This document shows positions 59,122 to 64,000 of a DNA stretch of 64,000 nucleotides, one piece after another. The notes under the pieces were generated by a model. It was not told the DNA's origin, did not search any database, and saw only the letters and a program-made list of their open reading frames with translations. Position numbers and translations under genes: made by a program. The stretch lies in assembly GCF_009193155.1 (NCBI RefSeq), contig NZ_VUKD01000001.1, forward strand, positions 1,240,001 to 1,304,000, in the 5' to 3' direction. Numbering within the stretch: position 1 is the stretch's first letter; every line of letters begins with the position of its first letter. The stretch is from Georgenia subflava. GTDB taxonomy: Bacteria > Actinomycetota > Actinomycetes > Actinomycetales > Actinomycetaceae.

Positions 59122-59448
59122 ATGTCTGAGGGCGACGGCAAGGGGTCGGACGACGACCTGGTGTTCAAGGCCCTGGCATCGCCCACCCGCCGCCGCATGC
59201 TCGACGCCCTGAGGGCGGGGCCGTGCACGACCGGCACACTCTGCGAGCAGTTTCCCGAGCTGGACCGCACGACCGTCCTGCAGCATCTGCGGGTGCTCGA
59301 GCGGGCGGATCTCGTCATCGGCAAGAAGGTGGGTCGCGAGCGGCACCTCACCCTGGCTCCCGCACCGCTCAAGCGCATCTACGACAGGTGGATCGGGGAG
59401 TACGCGCGTGCCGCCGTCGACCTGCTGGAGCGGCTCGAGGACGGGTGA
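59122..59448 (+). CDS. ArsR-family regulator
   Basis: A 108-residue winged-helix protein: VFKALASPTRRRMLDALRAG, the recognition helix LDRTTVLQHLRVLERADLVI and the wing KKVGRERHLTLA. No metal-binding Cys set (ELCVCDL) is present, so it is of the non-metal AHSA1-linked type. It should autoregulate from the shared 16-bp gap. Confidence 0.9.
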   Translation: MSEGDGKGSDDDLVFKALASPTRRRMLDALRAGPCTTGTLCEQFPELDRTTVLQHLRVLERADLVIGKKVGRERHLTLAPAPLKRIYDRWIGEYARAAVDLLERLEDG

Positions 59449-59624
59449 CGTCGCAGCTCGCGCCGTCGGGCCGGACTCTGGCCGCCGCGCCGACGCGACC
59501 TCGGTGCTGACGCCCGTCGTCCGACGCGCTGCCTGTCCCGCACGCGCGGCGGGACCCGAGGCGTCCGGCATGATGGCGCGGTGATCTCGCGCCAGCTCCG
59601 CCGTCGTCGGGCGGTCGGCGCACC

Positions 59625-60098
59625 GTGACAGTGCTGCTCGCGAGCTTCTTCTACTGTCTGCTCTCCGCGGTCGCCGTCGTGCTGCCGGCCGAGGTCTATG
59701 TGGTGGGCGTGGCCCTGGCCACCGACGTGGCCCCGGGCTGGCTGGCGCTCGCGGCCGCCCTCGGCCAGGTGGCCGGGAAGATGCTGTACTACCTCGTCGG
59801 CCGCGGCGTGCTGGATGTCGCCCGGCTCCGCCGTCGCGGCACCGCCGGCGGTCGCTGGGCACAGCGGATGACGACGGTGGAGCGCTGGTGCGAGGAGCAC
59901 GTGTGGGGTCCGAGCGCCGTGACCCTGGTGAGCGCCTTCGCCGGCCTGCCGCCCTACGCGATCGTCTCGGTGCTCGCAGGAAGCGTCCGGATGCGCTGGT
60001 GGCTCTTCGCGCTGCTCTCCGTCCTGGGTCGCTTCGCCCGCTTCTGGGCGATACTCCAGGTCCCTCACCTCCTGCCCGACGCGCTCTTCGGCCTCTGA
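59625..60098 (+). CDS. VTT/DedA-like small membrane protein
   Basis: A 157-residue protein with about four hydrophobic segments: LLASFFYCLLSAVAVVLPAE, WLALAAALGQVAGKMLYYLV with the re-entrant GR pattern, and FAGLPPYAIVSVLAGSVRM. This matches the YqaA/SNARE-associated (VTT) group. GTG 59625 directly precedes the first segment. Function in lipid scrambling is known only for relatives. The preceding 176 bp hold no gene. Confidence 0.75.
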   Translation: MTVLLASFFYCLLSAVAVVLPAEVYVVGVALATDVAPGWLALAAALGQVAGKMLYYLVGRGVLDVARLRRRGTAGGRWAQRMTTVERWCEEHVWGPSAVTLVSAFAGLPPYAIVSVLAGSVRMRWWLFALLSVLGRFARFWAILQVPHLLPDALFGL

Positions 60099-60191
60099 CC
60101 GCCGCCTGCAACTCCTGGCAAGGCGTGGTCCGCGCACCGACCCGCCCGGTACGGTCGGTCGAGCACCAGCCATCCGATCGGAGTGCACCTC

Positions 60192-60746
60192 GTGACCGAA
60201 GACACGTTGACCGGCATCCCGCCCTGGCCGAAGAGGTCCCGTGGGCCCCGACATCTCGTCGTCATGGGCGTCTCCGGCGGCGGCAAGACCACCATCGCGA
60301 TGATGCTCGCCGGCAAGCTGGGCTACATCTTCGCCGAGGGGGACGAGTTCCACAGCCAGGCCAACCGCGACAAGATGGCCGCCGGCATCCCGCTCGACGA
60401 CGACGACCGCGCCCCCTGGCTGGAGTCGATCCAGGCGTGGATGACGTCGGAGGCCGAGGTCGGCCACTCCACCGTCGTGACCTGCTCGGCACTGAAGGTG
60501 AAGTACCGGGACGTGCTCCGCGGCGCGAAGGGCAGCACCATCTTCGTGCACATGGCGCCCCCTGCCGACATCACGCTCGAACGGATGTCGCAGCGCGAGG
60601 GTCACTACATGCCGCCGAGCCTCCTGGGCTCCCAGATCGACACCCTCGAGGAGCTCGAGGACCACGAGGAGGGGTTCAAGGTGCTCAACATCGGCGCCCC
60701 TACCGAGGTCTTCACCGAGGTGCTCGGTCAGCTCAAGGACTACTGA
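60192..60746 (+). CDS. gntK: Gluconokinase
   Basis: A 184-residue kinase. The P-loop is VVMGVSGGGKTT (Gly and Thr where GSGKS/T is usual), then AEGDEFHSQANRDKMAAGIP, LDDDDRAPWLESI, TCSALKVKYRDVLRG and EGHYMPPSLLGSQIDTLEEL, all typical of thermoresistant gluconokinase. It makes 6-phosphogluconate for the pentose phosphate pathway. GTG 60192 has CGGAG at 8 nt; GTG 60183 overlaps it and is less likely. It lies 29 bp before the phosphatase gene. Confidence 0.9.
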   Translation: MTEDTLTGIPPWPKRSRGPRHLVVMGVSGGGKTTIAMMLAGKLGYIFAEGDEFHSQANRDKMAAGIPLDDDDRAPWLESIQAWMTSEAEVGHSTVVTCSALKVKYRDVLRGAKGSTIFVHMAPPADITLERMSQREGHYMPPSLLGSQIDTLEELEDHEEGFKVLNIGAPTEVFTEVLGQLKDY

Positions 60747-60775
60747 CTCCGTACCGGATCGGCGATGATGGGTGC

Positions 60776-61441
60776 ATGAAGCTGATCCTCGTCCGACACG
60801 GCCAGACGACGTCCAACGTCGGCGGGCTGCTCGACACCGACGAGCCCGGCGCCGACCTCACCGACCTCGGCCGCCGGCAGGCCGCCGCCCTCCCGGAGGC
60901 GCTGGCCGGGGAACCGGTAGAGGCCATCGTCGCCTCCACGCTCGTGCGCACGCAGCAGACCGCCCGACCGCTCGCCGACACCGTCCGCCTGAAGACCCAG
61001 GTGCACCCTGGCGTGCGCGAGATCCGCGCCGGAGACCTGGAGATGCTCGGCGACCACGCGTCGGTGCGCGCCTACCTCGGCACGATCTTCGAGTGGAGCG
61101 CCGGCAACATGGCCACCCGCATCCCCGGCGGCGAGAACGGCACCGAGTTCTTCAGCCGGTACGACGAGGCGGTCGCCGAGGTTGCCGCCAGCGGCGTCCG
61201 CACGGCGGTCGTCGTCAGCCACGGAGCCGCCATCCGCGCCTGGACGGCCGCCCGGACGGACAACGTCAGCGTCGATCACGTCGCCTACAACCCGGTGTCC
61301 AACACCGGCGCCGTCGTGCTCGAGGGCAGCCCGGACGAGGGCTGGACGGCCCTCACCTGGGAGGGCCACGCCCTCGGTGGCGCGGCGGTCGACACCCCCT
61401 CGTCCGACGGCCCCGCAGGCGAGCCGGTCGACGTCCGCTGA
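60776..61441 (+). CDS. Histidine phosphatase-family protein
   Basis: A 221-residue protein: LILVRHGQTTSNVGGLLDTD with catalytic His, VASTLVRTQQTARPLA, VREIRAGDLEM and VVVSHGAAIRAW with the second His. Broad-specificity phosphatase or phosphoglycerate-mutase-like. ATG 60776 lies 6 nt after GATGAT. It follows gntK closely. A 30-bp palindrome is just after the stop. Confidence 0.88.
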   Translation: MKLILVRHGQTTSNVGGLLDTDEPGADLTDLGRRQAAALPEALAGEPVEAIVASTLVRTQQTARPLADTVRLKTQVHPGVREIRAGDLEMLGDHASVRAYLGTIFEWSAGNMATRIPGGENGTEFFSRYDEAVAEVAASGVRTAVVVSHGAAIRAWTAARTDNVSVDHVAYNPVSNTGAVVLEGSPDEGWTALTWEGHALGGAAVDTPSSDGPAGEPVDVR

Positions 61442-61443
61442 CG

Positions 61444-61473
61444 GGCACCATACGCACTGGTGCGTATGGTGCC
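61444..61473. terminator. Perfect 13-bp inverted repeat
   Basis: GGCACCATACGCA (61444-61456) and TGCGTATGGTGCC (61461-61473) flank CTGG. It starts 2 bp after the phosphatase stop and ends 72 bp before the next gene. It is probably a terminator, but its lower GC and exact symmetry also allow an operator for the secreted-protein gene. Confidence 0.6.
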
Positions 61474-61545
61474 GCCCGCCTGGTCTCAGGACACTTTCGG
61501 AGCGACGCCGCCGCAGGGGTGGCGCGCTTTCTGGAGGAGGATCCA

Positions 61546-62022
61546 GTGACCGGGATTCTTGACCGCGGCGTCGCCCGCGGCTGGGCGCGACGCGCCGGCA
61601 CGGTGACGGCCGCCGTCGCAGCGCTCGGCATCGCCACCGCGACCACAGCGTCCGCCCACCACTGCTACAAGATCGACTGGAACGACAGCGCCCGACAGCA
61701 GCTCGCCACGCATCGCACGGCCTGGATGCCGTTGAGCGACCTCGGCGAGATGATCATCGCGGCCCCGGCGGAGCAGGGCGGGTACGACCGGCCGGACTGC
61801 GCCGCGTCCGCGACGGCTGCCGTCGAGGCGTGGATGGCGGCCGGCGGGATCGAGGAGGAGCCGCTCATCCACTCGCGAGCGACGGTCGGCTCGGGCGCCG
61901 CCTACCAGGGGAAGGCGCCGAAGGGCTTCGCCTACCTCGAGGAGGCGGACTTCGTCCTGCTGACGCAGGCGATCGAGGCGGACCTCCTTGAGACGTGCGA
62001 CGGGTTCGAGCTGCCGGCCTAG
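61546..62022 (+). CDS. Secreted protein of unknown function
   Basis: A 158-residue protein with an Arg-rich start and a Sec-type hydrophobic core ending at a likely TASA-HHC cleavage site (about residue 37). The mature part has two or three Cys and an N-terminal HHCYKIDWND stretch. GGAGGAGG precedes GTG 61546. No family is recognised; the His-His-Cys at the mature start could bind metal. Its TAG overlaps the stop of the convergent LuxR gene (CTAG shared). Confidence 0.7.
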   Translation: MTGILDRGVARGWARRAGTVTAAVAALGIATATTASAHHCYKIDWNDSARQQLATHRTAWMPLSDLGEMIIAAPAEQGGYDRPDCAASATAAVEAWMAAGGIEEEPLIHSRATVGSGAAYQGKAPKGFAYLEEADFVLLTQAIEADLLETCDGFELPA

Positions 62023-62837
62023 ATCACCGACGGGGGGTGCGGGGGCCGGGGCGACGGCGCCCATCCTCGCCCCGCACCCTCCGACGGGAGCAGTCCTTCG
62101 CGCTGAGCCGACAGGACCGCCGACAGCCGGTCCACGGCACGGAGCTTGCGGTACAGGTTCTCCTGGTGCTTGTGGACGGTCCGGGGCGAGATCCCGAGCC
62201 GGACGGCCATGCCGTTGACCGTGCTGCCGGCCGCGATGCCCTCGAGGACGAGCTGCTCGCGGGGGGTCAGCATCGAGGAGCCGGCAGGAGTGTGCACGCC
62301 GTCTGCGGCGCGCCGGAGCTCGCGGAGCATCAGCACATGGCGGTCCAGGCCCACCACCAGCGGCTGGAGCTCGCGGGCGAGCTCGAGGTCCTTGTCGCCG
62401 TACTGCGAGTCGCCGACGATGCCGTAGGCGTCCGGTCCGCCCGGACCGGGAAGGGGCAGCGCCAGCTGGTGCACCGTGAGTCCGAGCGCCGCGATGAGCT
62501 CGCGCGCCCACGGCGACAGTCTCCGCCCGGCGGCCTCGGCGTCTGCGAGGCTGAACGGCGCGCCCGTGCCGGTCGCGGCGAGATGCGCGACGAGCGGTTG
62601 GTCGGCCGCACGTGCGAGTGCGAGGGAGCGCACCTCGTCGGGCGCGCTGAATCCCGCGGGCCAGGGCGGGGCCCAGGTGTGCCCGCCGGCGCCGGCGCTG
62701 GTGCGGACGATGCACATGGCGCCGAACTCCTGAGCGAGCGCCGCGAGTAGCCGATCTTCTGCCGAGCCGGCGTCCGGCTCGGCAAGGACGTCACCGGCGA
62801 CGCGGAGCCACCGCCGCGCCGTGCGCGCTGCGACCAT
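62019..62837 (-). CDS. LuxR-family regulator with GAF-like N-terminus
   Basis: A 272-residue protein. The C-terminal GerE HTH reads LTPREQLVLEGIAAGSTVNG and RLGISPRTVHKHQENLYRKL. The ~200-residue N-terminal half resembles a GAF/PAS-like sensor without clear ligand residues. ATG 62837 is preferred over upstream shadows. It is a one-component regulator; the gene 65 bp upstream (CopC-like, same strand) is a possible partner. Confidence 0.85.
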   Translation of the reverse strand: MVAARTARRWLRVAGDVLAEPDAGSAEDRLLAALAQEFGAMCIVRTSAGAGGHTWAPPWPAGFSAPDEVRSLALARAADQPLVAHLAATGTGAPFSLADAEAAGRRLSPWARELIAALGLTVHQLALPLPGPGGPDAYGIVGDSQYGDKDLELARELQPLVVGLDRHVLMLRELRRAADGVHTPAGSSMLTPREQLVLEGIAAGSTVNGMAVRLGISPRTVHKHQENLYRKLRAVDRLSAVLSAQREGLLPSEGAGRGWAPSPRPPHPPSVI

Positions 62838-62901
62838 GGCGAACCTCCCAGGCCCTCGAGAAGCGAAACGATAGGGCTCGGCGAGGGCACGCGCGTAAGA
62901 A

Positions 62902-63501
62902 TCAGCCCTGGTCGCGCCAGCGACGCACCGCCACCGCCACGACACCGCCCAGTGCGCCGACCGAGACCACGAGCCACAACCACATCGGCAGCCCCGCGGC
63001 GCCGGTCTCCTCCGGCTCCGAGGTGGCCTCCACCGTGACCGTCGCGTCCGGCGTCGTCGCCTCGTCCGGGGAGGGTGCCGCGTCCGTCGTCGTGGGTGCC
63101 GAGGGCTCCGACCCGGCGGCCACCGTGAAGCCGAGCTCGCCGTCGATGCGGTGCCCGTCGGAGGAGACGACGGACCAGGTGACCGCGTAGTCGCCGTCCG
63201 TCAGCTCCGGCAGCGGCACGGACGCCGTGCGGCCGGCGACGACGGTGGGCGCGTCCGTGACGGGCTCCCCGGCCGTGTCGGTCACGAGGATCGCCTGCGA
63301 GGCGTCCAGCAGCTCGTTGTTGAACGTCAGCACCACCTCGGTGGGCACCTCGGTCAGCTCTGCCCCGTCCGCTGGGCTCGACTCCAGCAGGACGTCGTGC
63401 GCGCTCGCTGCCGGCGCGAGCGCGGCGGAGAGCGTCCCGAGGAGGGCGACGACGGCGAGGACGGGCAGGAACAGCCGGGCGACGGGGCGAAGATAGGTCA
63501 C
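62902..63501 (-). CDS. CopC-domain copper-binding protein, membrane-anchored
   Basis: A 199-residue protein. A Sec signal ends in ASA before HDVLLESSPADGAEL, so His is the mature N-terminus as in Cu(II)-binding CopC. SSDGHRIDGELGFTV carries the second conserved His. After a Thr/Pro/Glu-rich stalk (~130-168) a membrane segment (LPMWLWLVVSVGALGGVVAV) and RRWRD tail anchor it. It acts outside the cell in copper handling. No CopD is visible in the window. Confidence 0.88.
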   Translation of the reverse strand: MTYLRPVARLFLPVLAVVALLGTLSAALAPAASAHDVLLESSPADGAELTEVPTEVVLTFNNELLDASQAILVTDTAGEPVTDAPTVVAGRTASVPLPELTDGDYAVTWSVVSSDGHRIDGELGFTVAAGSEPSAPTTTDAAPSPDEATTPDATVTVEATSEPEETGAAGLPMWLWLVVSVGALGGVVAVAVRRWRDQG

Positions 63502-63593
63502 CTCGTCACTGTAAGCCGCTCCTGAGGGCCTCTTGGAACCCGTTCTCGCGCCAACCCGGTCGAGGAGGCGTTCCGCCGTCGTGCGTCAAGCCG

Positions 63594-63962
63594 TTACGGT
63601 GCCGCCGTCGTCCCGATCGCCAGGCCGAGGGCGGCTGCGGCCACCGTGGACACCAGCGTGCCGGCCGCCAGCCGCAGCGCCGCGGCCACCCGACGGTGGC
63701 GCAGCAGGTCGACGACGACGACAACCGACGTGGAGAACGTGGTGTACCCGCCGCAGAAGCCGGTGCCCACGACCAGTGCCAGCGGGCCGGCGCTCTGCCC
63801 CAGCAGGCCGGTGACCAGGCCGAGCAGGAACGAGCCGGTGATGTTGACGAGGAGGACTCCAGCAGGGTTGTCCGGGCGAGTACGGGCACGGACGGCGCCG
63901 TCGACGAGGTAGCGCGACACCGCGCCGAGACCGCCGGCGAGCGCGAGCAGGAGGACGGTCAT
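63594..63962 (-). CDS. crcB: Fluoride channel subunit CrcB/FluC
   Basis: A 122-residue protein with four membrane segments: LAGGLGAVSRYLVDGAVR, VLLVNITGSFLLGLVTGLL (conserved Asn) and GTGFCGGYTTFSTSVVVVVD (the fluoride-track Phe/Thr/Ser). ATG 63962 overlaps the stop of a gene entering from the right (ATGA). Tandem crcB genes forming a heterodimer are usual in actinobacteria. Confidence 0.93.
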   Translation of the reverse strand: MTVLLLALAGGLGAVSRYLVDGAVRARTRPDNPAGVLLVNITGSFLLGLVTGLLGQSAGPLALVVGTGFCGGYTTFSTSVVVVVDLLRHRRVAAALRLAAGTLVSTVAAAALGLAIGTTAAP

Positions 63963-64000
63963 CGGCGCGCTCCGTCGTCGGCAGGTCCGTCCGTGGCGCG
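63959..64000 (-). CDS. C-terminal end of an upstream gene, probably a second crcB (partial)
   Basis: The last 13 codons (RATDGPADDGARR) end at TGA 63961-63959, overlapping the crcB ATG. Identity as the first crcB copy is inferred only from the usual tandem arrangement. Confidence 0.4.
   Translation of the reverse strand, partial: RATDGPADDGARR

Noticed and set aside
1-64000. tRNA, rRNA or riboswitch genes
   Set aside because: No T-loop/acceptor pattern, rRNA segment or known riboswitch core was found by eye. The region just upstream of crcB does not show the fluoride riboswitch, since that gene overlaps a preceding one.

Overview
The window reads as chromosomal DNA of a high-GC Gram-positive bacterium (Actinomycetota). 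Most genes are strongly GC-biased at third codon positions. GTG and TTG starts are common, neighbouring genes often overlap by GTGA or ATGA, and many starts lie 6-7 nt after a NANNNT -10 element (leaderless transcripts). A DUF222-HNH gene, a DrrAB-type transporter, a WYL regulator, a NarL-type two-component pair, CopC and tandem CrcB also fit. A Micrococcales-like genome (Cellulomonas/Georgenia type) is my inference from gene content, not a measurement.

Region 1 (1-6.5 kb) is an accessory patch with visibly lower GC. An IS256-family element (1564-2981) with an 8-bp target duplication (CTCCGATC) sits inside an older gene. Removing the element and one target copy rejoins the two halves in frame as a protein of about 386 aa with a HEPN-like RNxxxH motif. 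The transposase itself carries a 2-nt frameshift. A second, truncated and diverged IS end lies in opposite orientation at 6118-6269, followed by an ABC-F remnant. Between them are an unknown membrane protein and two unknown small proteins.

Region 2 (6.5-31 kb) is a glycan catabolic locus. One minus-strand run is double-MBL hydrolase > LacI regulator > GH38 mannosidase > GH38 mannosidase > six-hairpin glycosidase, mostly with overlapping genes. A divergent GH84 hexosaminidase shares a short control region containing a LacI-like palindrome. A second minus-strand run is sugar-binding lipoprotein > two permeases > GH1 > TIM-barrel glycosidase > FAD oxidoreductase. No glycosidase shows a signal peptide, so the logic is import of a mannose/HexNAc-containing oligosaccharide followed by cytoplasmic trimming. 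Upstream is a pair encoding a YihT-like class I aldolase and an Asp/Glu-racemase-family protein.

Region 3 (31-39.2 kb) has an aminotransferase, a phosphotransferase, a Rieske-type FAD oxidoreductase, STAS proteins, a stress SDR and a PfkB kinase. Its intergenic spaces are packed with minisatellites of 6, 9, 15, 21, 30 and 36 bp.

Region 4 (39.2-64 kb) is mostly housekeeping and accessory: a glycine-betaine-type ABC system whose binding protein looks circularly permuted, drug-efflux-type ABC genes, a WYL regulator, a two-component system, a Gfo/Idh oxidoreductase, CBS, DUF488, Pcm and VOC proteins, an ArsR/AHSA1 divergent pair sharing a 16-bp gap, gluconokinase, two histidine phosphatases, a LuxR regulator, CopC and CrcB.
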